Shown piece by piece: positions 1-7,030 of a stretch of 12,794 bases of DNA. The notes below the pieces were generated by a model. The model saw only the letters and a list, made by a program, of their open reading frames with translations, made no database searches and had not been told where the DNA came from. The stretch covers positions 27,812 to 40,605 of the forward strand of contig DCLG01000039.1 in NCBI GenBank assembly GCA_002320935.1. The letters are read 5' to 3'. The DNA is from Pedobacter sp. UBA1654. Lineage in GTDB: Bacteria > Bacteroidota > Bacteroidia > Sphingobacteriales > Sphingobacteriaceae. Positions within the stretch are counted from its first letter, which is position 1. Each line of letters starts with the position of its first letter. A program made the position numbers and the translations under genes.

Positions 1-977
1 CGTGCCTCCTGAAGCACCAGTCCCTGACCTTCTGTATCTCCATCCGCTGCAGTTATGCTTGGCAGTAGGAAGACATCTGCCTGCTCGTAATGACTGATCA
101 CTTCATTTTGCATCATGGCACCATGAAAAACAAGATCCTCATAGATGTTCAGCGACTTTGCAAGTGCCTTCATGTCATCAAGCAGGGGGCCTTCACCAAT
201 TAGGTGGTAGATGAACTTTATACCTGCGTTCTTTAACAGCGCCACAGCCCGGATCGCAAACTCATGACCTTTCTTTTCTACAAAGCGGCCAACGGTCAGT
301 ATTTTGAAGATCCCCATCGCAGGAGGCTCCTCCCTGTAGTTGAATTGCTTTGTATTAAGACACATTGGTATTTTAACAATCTGCCCTACCGGACAGCCGG
401 TATCGATCATTTTGTTGATGATGAACTTAGAGTTGCCGGTAAACATCTCAGAGGTGCTAAACAACCTGGTATAATATGCATTCCCAAACTGTTTGGGATA
501 GACGGTGATGTCTTTACCATGAAAGGAGGTGATCAGCTTGCAGTTGATCGCCTTCATGTCTCTAAGATCTGCGATAACCTTTGCTGTTGTGCCGAAATGG
601 CAATGTAAAAGATCAGGTTCAACATCCAGGAACTGATTGGCCAGGATCATATAAGTGCCATTTACCGCGTCCCGCCCATACTTGAAAAAATTAAGAGCCT
701 TAAACAACAGCGCCGGATCGCGGCGTAGCAGTTTTCCAAAGGACCTTAAAGCTGCAGGCAGTTTTGAGGCGACACCCTGCTCACGGCCGGTGGAAAAAAA
801 GATGATTTTTTCATTCAGGCTTTCGTAGGCAGGGTGAACAGCGCCCTCTTTTCTATTCAGTACGATGATGCGGACCTCGTAAATATCCTGTTTGATCACC
901 TCGGTGATTTGATTGTATAGAAAGGACTGGGAGACCACAGGATACCCGCCCAAAATGAAATAAACCTTTTTCTTCAT
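1..977 (-). CDS. Family-4 glycosyltransferase (GT-B fold), C-terminus beyond window
   Basis: Likely transfers a sugar from a nucleotide-sugar donor to a growing cell-surface or exopolysaccharide at the cytoplasmic side of the membrane. Reading the minus strand from the ATG at 977 gives 325 uninterrupted codons to the window edge. Visible landmarks are an N-terminal GGYPVVSQSF segment (residues 10-19), LHCHFGTTA (124-132), SFHGKDI (151-157), a TVGRFVEKKG segment that opens the second Rossmann domain (228-237), GEGPL (261-265), and the EX7E pair E316/E324 in the donor-binding region. The layout resembles WcaL/colanic-acid-type GT4 enzymes, which usually have about 400 residues, so roughly 70-80 C-terminal residues should lie outside. 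It is the last visible gene of a three-gene minus-strand unit, 40 bp after the CDP-ribitol synthase gene. Donor and acceptor cannot be read from the sequence. Confidence 0.9.
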   Translation of the reverse strand, partial: MKKKVYFILGGYPVVSQSFLYNQITEVIKQDIYEVRIIVLNRKEGAVHPAYESLNEKIIFFSTGREQGVASKLPAALRSFGKLLRRDPALLFKALNFFKYGRDAVNGTYMILANQFLDVEPDLLHCHFGTTAKVIADLRDMKAINCKLITSFHGKDITVYPKQFGNAYYTRLFSTSEMFTGNSKFIINKMIDTGCPVGQIVKIPMCLNTKQFNYREEPPAMGIFKILTVGRFVEKKGHEFAIRAVALLKNAGIKFIYHLIGEGPLLDDMKALAKSLNIYEDLVFHGAMMQNEVISHYEQADVFLLPSITAADGDTEGQGLVLQEA

Positions 978-1017
978 GGTAATAGTAGCTTTAATGGAGA
1001 GCGGACTGCATCTATGG

Positions 1018-2382
1018 TTATAATTTCACGTCGATGACCTGGCCGGATTTATCTGAGAATAGCGTATTGATGGAAGCAATCGCTACAACTTCTGGTTTCA
1101 GCAAAGAATCGTCTGCCTCATTCCCAAAGTTCTTTATGCGCATTGGCGTTTTGGTACGTTCGGGATTTATGCAATTTATCCGGACGTCAGACCATTCTTC
1201 GCTTAGTGCCTGCACAAGATTGACAATTGCTGCTTTCGTAGAAGAGTAGATGCTGTACAGACTTCTGCCACGGGTGTAGGAGCTGGATGTATATAACAAA
1301 AGTGAACCTTTTGTCTGCTGTAAGTACTTGTAACTTTCTTTTGCCACAATTACAGAGCCAAGGTAGTTCACGTTCATACTCCTTATAATATCCTCATAGG
1401 ACATGTTGGTTAGCGACTGTTTGTCGAGTATTGCTGCGGTATTTACAACAAAGTCGATCCTGCCTTCTTTTGCGTATACTTCTTCAAGTGCTTTCGAGAC
1501 TTGTTGCGGGGATGAAACATCCACATTATTGCCTCGACTGAAGCAATAGCCAATCGCTGATGACGATTTACATACTTCCAGTATCTCCTTACCAATACCA
1601 TAGCTTCCGCCAAATACAACTAAAACCTTGTTCTTCAGTAAACGTGCTACTTCATCATCAAGCGATAAACCTTTGTCGATTGACGACTTAAGCTGGAAAA
1701 GTTTGTCGATCAAAAACACATCTTCCTTATAGGTGAGTTTCATGTTAAATTGTTCGCCATGAACCACAAATATTTTTTCTTGCGGAAGATATTTCTTCAC
1801 CACGCCACAATCATCGGTAGCCCTGAAATCCGGATCCTGCAGTGCAAGCTCGTAAGCTTTCTTGATCGTGTCAATATGAAATGCCTGGTGTGTCTGCCCA
1901 TTGTATAACAGGTCCCTGTCTGGAATTTCGTCAATCAGGTTGCTCTGAACACGGATAATGGTGTCTGTGGTTTTAATGGCAACATCTATCGCGTTGTAAT
2001 CATTCAAGGCTTCAACGCAGTCGGATATGATCCGGTGATTCACCAGAGGGCGAACAGCATCATGGAAGATCAAATTGACATCCTGATCCTTATAGGCATT
2101 AATAGCAGAAAGGCTTGAGTCATACCGCTCTGCGCCACCATTCAGGATCTTCTTAAGCTTGCTGAAATTATTTACTTTCGCAATTTCTTCCACATCCGAG
2201 ATATGGAAGGGATTAGAAACAACAGCAATTTCATGAATTTCCGGGTGGTTCTCAAAAACCTCCAGCGTATGTTCAATAACTTTCTTTCCAGCGATTTTCA
2301 GTAATTGTTTAGGTCTCTGCTCATCCAATCTTAGCCCTTTACCACCTGCGAGAATAACCGCGATATTTTTTCTTGTTTGCAT
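1018..2382 (-). CDS. Bifunctional CDP-ribitol synthase: cytidylyltransferase fused to SDR reductase (Bcs1/Acs1-like)
   Basis: Predicted to reduce ribulose 5-phosphate to ribitol 5-phosphate and couple it to CTP, giving CDP-ribitol. Of 454 residues, about 1-230 form an IspD/TarI-like cytidylyltransferase: LAGGKGLR (11-18) with RPKQ just after, GGAER (82-86), HDAVRP (107-112), TDDCG (189-193). Residues about 250-454 form a short-chain dehydrogenase: dinucleotide-binding GGSYGIG (258-264), NTAA at 314-317 in place of the usual NNAG, serines 366-368, and the YxxxK pair Y379/K383. This fusion, in this order, is the arrangement known from Haemophilus influenzae Bcs1/Acs1. A housekeeping IspD would lack the reductase half, so isoprenoid synthesis is less likely. 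It follows the polyol-phosphate transferase gene by 25 bp, which supports a shared pathway. Polyol identity (ribitol rather than another pentitol) is inferred from the family. Confidence 0.87.
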   Translation of the reverse strand: MQTRKNIAVILAGGKGLRLDEQRPKQLLKIAGKKVIEHTLEVFENHPEIHEIAVVSNPFHISDVEEIAKVNNFSKLKKILNGGAERYDSSLSAINAYKDQDVNLIFHDAVRPLVNHRIISDCVEALNDYNAIDVAIKTTDTIIRVQSNLIDEIPDRDLLYNGQTHQAFHIDTIKKAYELALQDPDFRATDDCGVVKKYLPQEKIFVVHGEQFNMKLTYKEDVFLIDKLFQLKSSIDKGLSLDDEVARLLKNKVLVVFGGSYGIGKEILEVCKSSSAIGYCFSRGNNVDVSSPQQVSKALEEVYAKEGRIDFVVNTAAILDKQSLTNMSYEDIIRSMNVNYLGSVIVAKESYKYLQQTKGSLLLYTSSSYTRGRSLYSIYSSTKAAIVNLVQALSEEWSDVRINCINPERTKTPMRIKNFGNEADDSLLKPEVVAIASINTLFSDKSGQVIDVKL

Positions 2383-2407
2383 AATTCTAAAATAAATCCA
2401 ATAAAGC

Positions 2408-3556
2408 CTAAGCCTTTTCAGTGCTGAGCCTTTTCATTTCTTCCAGTACCCGTTTAGATGAGTTTCCGTCCATATAGGTGTGGAACCTGATCAAAAATTC
2501 CTGGAACTTTACCTGATAGCCAGCCGCTTCAAACCAGGATAAATCCTGTAAATAAGACAGTAACGTTTCACTGTCATATATGAACGGGCCCGGTAATACG
2601 GTTTTCAGATCGTAATAAAAGCTTCGGATCTTCGTGTAGTTCTCGTAATCATGGAAATAATAGATGATGGGCTTACCTGTAATTGCGAAATCAGTTACAA
2701 TTGCACTGTAATCCGAAATCAACAGATCAGACATCAGCAGTAGTTCCTGAACATCACTGATGGTATTGGAAAGATCCATAATGTTCTTGTAAGTGTCCGG
2801 CACTTTCAGCGTTTTATCCCATGGATGTTTCTTTACCACAAAAGCCACATTGTTTGCCAGTAACCAGGCATTTAGTTGAGCCCAGAATTCATCTGTGAAA
2901 GGGTCAAAGGCACCCTTGTCGCGAAAAGTCGGCGTATAAGCGTAGATCTTGCTAAATCGATCTAAGCTATACCGGGCTTTAAGCTTATCAACCAAGGTCG
3001 GGTCGTCATAAAAAACATCATTCTTCGGAGAGCCAACGATAGCGACACGCTCATTTTCGAAACTGCGGATCATAAGATCTTTATGGACCGCTGAAGAAGC
3101 TGCGATCATTTTGTACTGGCTGTACACTTTTTTAAGCAGAACCAGCTTTTTGGGCGAATTGGTTGTATCCAGTAATGCAGAGTTTTTGAATCCGTTGCCG
3201 TGCCATAGCTGTATGATGGAAAAATTGCCAAGTAACCAGGTATAGGTGCTGTCCTGTATAATGTGTCTGGCGCGAAGCAAGTTGAAATGTACGGGAAAAC
3301 GGCCTTTTACGACCTTGTAGTGCTGCGACTTTAGCAACCTATAGGTCTCATCATTATTCGTACACCAAACAGGGGTGTATCGGGATTGCTCCGGACAATT
3401 GTGGAGGTATATAAAATAGCTTTTAAGGTTGCCCGAAAAACCCTCTTTATTATGGGTGGGATAGAAAACAATCAGGCCCTCCTTTTTAGGGATCAGATAA
3501 GATAACCACGTGAAAAGAATTCGACGCAAACGCTGCAAAAAAAGTCTAATACCCAT
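2408..3556 (-). CDS. CDP-glycerol/CDP-ribitol glycero(ribitol)phosphotransferase family protein (TagB/TagF-like)
   Basis: Member of the Glyphos_transf family, which moves glycerol- or ribitol-phosphate from its CDP form onto a lipid-linked or polysaccharide acceptor at the inner membrane face. The 382 residues carry the family landmarks in order: QLWHG (116-120, H119 being one of the two conserved histidines), GSPKND (175-180), YTPTFRD (207-213), KKHP (242-245, second histidine H244), SDYSAIVTDF (281-290), and a C-terminal YMDGNSSKR (361-369). The length fits a single catalytic domain without the extra N-terminal domains of long TagF proteins. Residues 1-22 are basic and hydrophobic, which would suit peripheral membrane attachment. 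It is the first gene of the minus-strand unit, directly before the CDP-ribitol synthase gene, so CDP-ribitol is the most economical donor. CDP-glycerol remains possible, but no tagD-like gene is in view. No clear Shine-Dalgarno precedes the ATG. Confidence 0.88.
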   Translation of the reverse strand: MGIRLFLQRLRRILFTWLSYLIPKKEGLIVFYPTHNKEGFSGNLKSYFIYLHNCPEQSRYTPVWCTNNDETYRLLKSQHYKVVKGRFPVHFNLLRARHIIQDSTYTWLLGNFSIIQLWHGNGFKNSALLDTTNSPKKLVLLKKVYSQYKMIAASSAVHKDLMIRSFENERVAIVGSPKNDVFYDDPTLVDKLKARYSLDRFSKIYAYTPTFRDKGAFDPFTDEFWAQLNAWLLANNVAFVVKKHPWDKTLKVPDTYKNIMDLSNTISDVQELLLMSDLLISDYSAIVTDFAITGKPIIYYFHDYENYTKIRSFYYDLKTVLPGPFIYDSETLLSYLQDLSWFEAAGYQVKFQEFLIRFHTYMDGNSSKRVLEEMKRLSTEKA

Positions 3557-3572
3557 TTCGAGTCTCTAAAAA

Positions 3573-3586
3573 TAATCGAACGATTA
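3573..3586. promoter_or_regulatory. 14-bp dyad TAATCG-AA-CGATTA near a start codon
   Basis: Perfect inverted repeat with 6-bp arms and a 2-bp spacer, 17 bp upstream of the ATG of the polyol-phosphate transferase gene. Its position would suit an operator or a small hairpin in the 5' leader. It could also be chance in AT-rich DNA. Confidence 0.3.
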
Positions 3587-3700
3587 CAAGTCATATCTTA
3601 AAATGCGGTTAAATTGAAGTTAAGCCGCTCTCCAGAACCTGTCATCCGGCAAAATCCAGCTAAAAACTTGATGATTTCTTAACCTTATTCTAACCTAACA

Positions 3701-3708
3701 CAAAGCTA
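3701..3708 (-). promoter_or_regulatory. Candidate -7 box TAGCTTTG for the minus-strand operon
   Basis: Read on the minus strand, this is a full match to the Bacteroidota -7 consensus TAnnTTTG. No TTTG is seen at the expected -33 distance. If used, it would give a 5' leader of about 140 nt that includes the dyad at 3573-3586. Confidence 0.35.
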
Positions 3709-3735
3709 TTCAAATACTTGAATGGTTTGTTTAAT

Positions 3736-3750
3736 TTCACAATCTGTGAA
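3736..3750. promoter_or_regulatory. 15-bp dyad TTCACA-N3-TGTGAA
   Basis: Perfect inverted repeat with 6-bp arms and a 3-bp spacer. It lies about 35-40 bp upstream of the minus-strand -7 candidate, where a transcription factor would be placed. The half-sites point the opposite way from a CRP site (TGTGA-N6-TCACA), so CRP itself is not suggested. Confidence 0.3.
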
Positions 3751-3807
3751 TCAGATCGTTTATTTTGAGAAATTCAGATTACACATTTATACAATTCCCT
3801 GTAAAAT

Positions 3808-3829
3808 CGAAACGTTCGTGTGTGTTTCG
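3808..3829. promoter_or_regulatory. Inverted repeat CGAAAC-N10-GTTTCG
   Basis: Perfect 6-bp arms separated by 10 bp, about 70 bp upstream of the plus-strand glycosyltransferase ATG. The palindrome AACGTT overlaps the left arm. It could be an operator or, if transcribed, a leader hairpin. No known family was recognised. Confidence 0.28.
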
Positions 3830-3898
3830 GCTTAAACATCCCGCTCATTTTATAAACTTGTTCTATTCGAGATTTCATCTTCAACCCAAACTAAACGT

Positions 3899-5083
3899 AT
3901 GAATGTTCTGATCCTGACGAATGTAATACCCGCTCCGATTCTGCCGACTAAAAAGCGAGAGAATGATGTTTTGCTAAAAACTGCCGCGTTGCACGAGGCC
4001 ATGCATAAAGACGTGCATTATACCTTTGTTTACGTGCTTTATACCTCCTTCTTTGCGAGGTGGTTGCCCAAGCATAAAGACCACAAAGAATTTCTCGACT
4101 TAAAAACCTTTCAGGCAGATAACAGAACTGTCGAGATCATATCTGTACCCAGGTTTAAGTGGAATGCCCAACTATGGTCGGTTTATATGCGGTTAGCCTA
4201 TATGATCAACCGGAAGAAACTACACCGCATTGTTCAGGACAACAAGATAGATATTATCCATGCACACAACATTGTAGCCGATGCAGGTGTTGCATACCAC
4301 CTGTCAGAGCACTTTAAAATTCCTTATGTGGTTACCACCAGGCAAATGGGTAAGGGAAAGCTTGACAAGCATATCATCAGGTTTATGGGGCATGCTAAGG
4401 CCCTCATTAGCCTGAGCCATCAGGAGAAAAAAGCCTGTGATCCTTTCAACAAGCATTCCTACGTAATTGGGCATGGAGTGGAGAAACCCTTTCTTAATCA
4501 GCAGAAGGAATATGAACAGCACAAGATGTTGAAGATTGTGACTATGGCACGCTTGCTCGACTGGAAGAACATTGATAAGGTGCTCTATGCACTGGATAAC
4601 ATTAAAGAGGGTTTTACTTATGATATTTATGGGGATGGCCCGGAATTAAAGCATCTTAAGAACATTGTCAAGCAATCTTCTATAGCAGATAAAGTGCAGT
4701 TTAAAGGATTTATACCATACGAGATGGTATCAACCACCCTGGCGCAATATGACTTGTTTGTGCTTCCGAGTTACAAGGAATGGTTTGGTCGTGTTTACAT
4801 AGAGGCAATGGCTTGTGGGCTGCCCATCATTGGCTCCCGAAAAACTGGCATGGATGGTTACATCACTGAAGGTGAACAGGGCTTTTTGGTTGATCATACC
4901 AATCTGGACGATTTACAGCAGGCCATCCAAAGGTTTGTAAGCGATGAGCAGCTGAAAGTCGTAATGGGTAAGAAAGCCAAAGTATTTGCCCAGGACTTTA
5001 CATGGGATAATGCCATTGGTAAGATCGATCGCTTGTACAGGGATGTTATCGCTGGCAGGGTATATCAGGAAAACGGCCATTAG
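3899..5083 (+). CDS. Family-4 glycosyltransferase, complete
   Basis: A 394-residue GT-B glycosyltransferase that likely adds a sugar during surface polysaccharide assembly in the cytoplasm. The N-terminal domain starts MNVLILTNVIPAP and carries IIHAHNI (119-125), typical of GT4 acceptor domains. The C-terminal domain has VTMARLLDWKNI (214-225), YGDGPEL (244-250) and the EX7E pair E294/E302 within KEWFGRVYIEAMACG, which binds the nucleotide-sugar phosphates. The length is normal for the family and the frame is intact. It is divergent from the ribitol-phosphate genes and followed after 16 bp by the SulP transporter gene, which seems to have its own promoter. The sugar specificity is not readable. 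It is only moderately similar in motif detail to the GT4 at 1-977, so a recent duplication is unlikely. Confidence 0.9.
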   Translation: MNVLILTNVIPAPILPTKKRENDVLLKTAALHEAMHKDVHYTFVYVLYTSFFARWLPKHKDHKEFLDLKTFQADNRTVEIISVPRFKWNAQLWSVYMRLAYMINRKKLHRIVQDNKIDIIHAHNIVADAGVAYHLSEHFKIPYVVTTRQMGKGKLDKHIIRFMGHAKALISLSHQEKKACDPFNKHSYVIGHGVEKPFLNQQKEYEQHKMLKIVTMARLLDWKNIDKVLYALDNIKEGFTYDIYGDGPELKHLKNIVKQSSIADKVQFKGFIPYEMVSTTLAQYDLFVLPSYKEWFGRVYIEAMACGLPIIGSRKTGMDGYITEGEQGFLVDHTNLDDLQQAIQRFVSDEQLKVVMGKKAKVFAQDFTWDNAIGKIDRLYRDVIAGRVYQENGH

Positions 5084-5087
5084 TTCG

Positions 5088-5095
5088 TACTTTTG
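5088..5095 (+). promoter_or_regulatory. -7 box TACTTTTG abutting the SulP start codon
   Basis: Exact match to TAnnTTTG, ending 4 bp before the ATG at 5100. A start site about 5-8 nt downstream of the box would fall on or inside the start codon, so the mRNA would be leaderless or nearly so. This supports the ATG at 5100 over the upstream in-frame ATG at 4986. No TTTG is seen at -33. Confidence 0.5.
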
Positions 5096-5099
5096 CCAA

Positions 5100-6629
5100 A
5101 TGATTACCCGCCTCTTTGATTTCTCCCAAAAAGTAAACTACAAAACTGAAATATTAGCTGGATTAACGGTTGCAATGACCATGATGCCTGAGTCGCTCTC
5201 TTTTGCCATTCTGGCTGGGTTTCCACCGCTGGCAGGGCTATATGCGGCCTTCATCATGGGGCTGGTAACTGCGGTTTTCGGCGGTCGCCCGGGTCTGATA
5301 TCGGGTGGGGCGGGAGCGACCGTGGTCGTGCTTATTGCCTTAATGAAATCCCATGGAATTGAATATGTATTCGGTGCGGTAGTGCTTGCTGGGGTAATCC
5401 AGATCTTAATAGGGGTGTTCAAGTTCGGTAAGTTCATCAGGCTGGTGCCGCAACCAGTAATGTATGGGTTTGTAAATGGCCTTGCTGTGATTATTTTCAT
5501 GGCACAGCTCGAGCAGTTTAAAACAGTTGTGAATGGGGAGCGTGTTTGGCTGTCCGGACAGCCCTTTATGATTATGGCCGGGCTAGTGGCGCTGACCATT
5601 GCCGTTGTGGTGTTGTTTCCTAAGATCAGCAAAGCCGTACCACCTTCTTTAGTGGCCATTTTCGTTGTTTTTGCTGTTGTTCTGGGCTTCGGCATTGAAA
5701 CCAAAACAGTTAGTGATATCGCTTCTGTTAGCGGTGGGTTTCCGCCCTTTCACATACCACAAATTCCCCTGAATCTGGAAACTTTGCAGATCATCTTCCC
5801 ATACGCCATGATCATGTCCGCTGTAGGTCTTACTGAAGGGTTGCTAACCTTAAACCTGGTCGATGAAATTACCGGCACAAGGGGTAATGGAAACCGCGAG
5901 TGCGTAGCGCAGGGTAGCGCCAATATGCTGAACGGATTCTTCTTCGGTATGGGTGGCTGTCCAATGATTGCGCAGACATTGGTCAACCTTTCTGCAGGCG
6001 CACGTGCAAGACTTTCCGGCATCGTTGCCGCACTTACCATTTTGCTGATCATCCTCTTCGGTGCGCCAGTCATTGGCCTTCTGCCGATGGCCGCTCTTAC
6101 TGGCGTGATGATTATGGTGGCAGTAGGCACATTTGAATGGATGAGTTTCAGGATCATCAATAAGATGCCAAAGCAGGATATTTTTGTTGGTGTACTGGTC
6201 GCATTAATCACGATCTGGTTACATAATCTGGCGCTGGCAGTACTCATTGGCGTGATCATCTCTGCCCTGGTATTTGCCTGGGAAAGTGCCAAACGCATCC
6301 GTGCAAGGAAGTTTATCGATGAAAATGGCGCCCGGCATTATGAAATATACGGACCCTTGTTCTTCGGGTCTGTCGCGGCATTCAATGAAAAGTTTGATGT
6401 GGCCGGAGACCCGGAAGTAGTTATCATAGATTTTAAAGACAGCAAGGTTACTGACATGTCGGCGATAGATGTGTTACACAAACTTACACAGCGCTACAGC
6501 CAGGCCGGCAAAAAATTGCATTTGCGTCATTTGAGTGAAGATTGTAAAGTGCTGCTCCGAAATGCGTCTGCTGTAATAGAGGTTAATGTGGATGAAGATC
6601 CGACCTATCATGTCGCTGTTGATCAGTAA
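5100..6629 (+). CDS. SulP-family inorganic anion transporter with STAS domain
   Basis: Inner-membrane carrier of the SLC26/SulP family. Members move sulfate, bicarbonate or other anions; the substrate here is not determinable. From the ATG at 5100 the protein has 509 residues. The conserved N-terminal signature runs from ILAGLTVAMTMMPESLSFAI (18-37) through FPPLAGLYAAFI and GGRPGLISGGAGA (61-73). Multiple hydrophobic segments continue to about 393, including the NGFFFGMGGCPMIAQ region (278-292). A cytoplasmic STAS domain spans about 406-500, with FKDSKVTDMSAIDVL (445-459) matching the anti-sigma-antagonist-like core. The open frame extends upstream to an ATG at 4986, but that start would overlap the glycosyltransferase gene by about 100 bp and give a polar N-terminus unlike the family; 5100 also sits right after a -7 box. 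A broken TsdA-like cytochrome gene lies downstream, which hints weakly at sulfur oxyanions. Confidence 0.92.
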   Translation: MITRLFDFSQKVNYKTEILAGLTVAMTMMPESLSFAILAGFPPLAGLYAAFIMGLVTAVFGGRPGLISGGAGATVVVLIALMKSHGIEYVFGAVVLAGVIQILIGVFKFGKFIRLVPQPVMYGFVNGLAVIIFMAQLEQFKTVVNGERVWLSGQPFMIMAGLVALTIAVVVLFPKISKAVPPSLVAIFVVFAVVLGFGIETKTVSDIASVSGGFPPFHIPQIPLNLETLQIIFPYAMIMSAVGLTEGLLTLNLVDEITGTRGNGNRECVAQGSANMLNGFFFGMGGCPMIAQTLVNLSAGARARLSGIVAALTILLIILFGAPVIGLLPMAALTGVMIMVAVGTFEWMSFRIINKMPKQDIFVGVLVALITIWLHNLALAVLIGVIISALVFAWESAKRIRARKFIDENGARHYEIYGPLFFGSVAAFNEKFDVAGDPEVVIIDFKDSKVTDMSAIDVLHKLTQRYSQAGKKLHLRHLSEDCKVLLRNASAVIEVNVDEDPTYHVAVDQ

Positions 6630-6659
6630 AAATATGCTAAAACATGTGTATTTTCAGGT

Positions 6660-6947
6660 ATGAATATCGCTGAACTCATTGCAGAACATTTGCTGGATGT
6701 ATACGCCGGGCAAAACTGGACGGAAGTCAATCTTCAATTTACCCTTGCTGATATAAGTTATGAGGAGGCATCCCAGCTCACGCCAACCTCCGCAAATACA
6801 ATAGCTGCGGATGCTACAGCAACCCATACTTTCGGGCTATCCAACTGCATATAAAAGTCTGCAGGGCTGCGTAGAGCATGTCCACTATCATCTCGGACAG
6901 TTGTGATTTTAAAACAGCTGATTAGGGCATTAAATGTGAAAATGTAA
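6660..6947 (+). pseudogene. DinB-family protein remnant (centre deleted, frameshifted)
   Basis: Remains of a DinB/YfiT-type metal-binding four-helix protein. The N-terminus, MNIAELIAEHLLDVYAGQNW onward, is intact in one frame to NTIAA (about 6660-6809) and looks like the first third of the family. The middle, which should hold the first metal-ligand histidine, is missing. The C-terminal signature reappears in the next frame as LQGCVEHVHYHLGQL (6859-6903). It then needs one more base around 6901-6905 to continue as VILKQLIRALN up to the TAA at 6945-6947. The remnant spans 96 codons where the family usually has about 150. The longest uninterrupted product would be 64 residues ending at 6854 with a scrambled tail, and is unlikely to work. 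A degenerate -7-like box (TATTTTCA, 6649-6656) lies just before the ATG. Confidence 0.75.
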
Positions 6948-7030
6948 GCATTATTAATCAATTTTTACCCGGTGGGAATCAGAGGTATCACTTTTGAGTT
7001 TAAGCGACTTAGTCAATATCCCTCCTTTCA

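Larger units (their letters stand above)
3557..3898. promoter_or_regulatory. Divergent intergenic region of the polysaccharide locus
   Basis: A 342-bp AT-rich stretch separates the minus-strand polyol-phosphate genes from the plus-strand glycosyltransferase. No coding frame is convincing. It must hold promoters in both directions. It contains a 14-bp dyad at 3573-3586, a minus-strand -7-like box at 3701-3708, a 15-bp dyad at 3736-3750 and a longer inverted repeat at 3808-3829, each listed separately. On the plus side the best -7 match is the imperfect TAAACTTG at 3853-3860, about 40 bp before the ATG. Confidence 0.6.

Noticed and set aside
264..608. Plus-strand open frame of 114 codons
   Set aside because: It is antisense to the GT4 gene at 1-977, whose motifs are clear through the same bases, and its product has no recognisable feature.
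1018..2382. Housekeeping ispD (MEP cytidylyltransferase)
   Set aside because: The N-terminal motifs are shared, but the fused SDR domain and the adjacent polyol-phosphate transferase fit CDP-ribitol synthesis better.
3736..3750. CRP/FNR-type binding site
   Set aside because: The half-sites are inverted relative to TGTGA-N6-TCACA and the spacer is only 3 bp.
4986..5099. Upstream in-frame start extending the SulP protein by 38 residues
   Set aside because: It would overlap the glycosyltransferase gene by about 100 bp, the extra residues do not look like the family's N-terminus, and a consensus -7 box sits just before the ATG at 5100.
5138..6298. Two long open frames on the minus strand (5138-5704 and 5750-6298) opposite the SulP gene
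   Set aside because: They lie entirely antisense to a strongly supported membrane transporter gene and encode low-complexity Thr/Ala/Pro/Ile-rich sequence typical of a mirror frame of hydrophobic codons.
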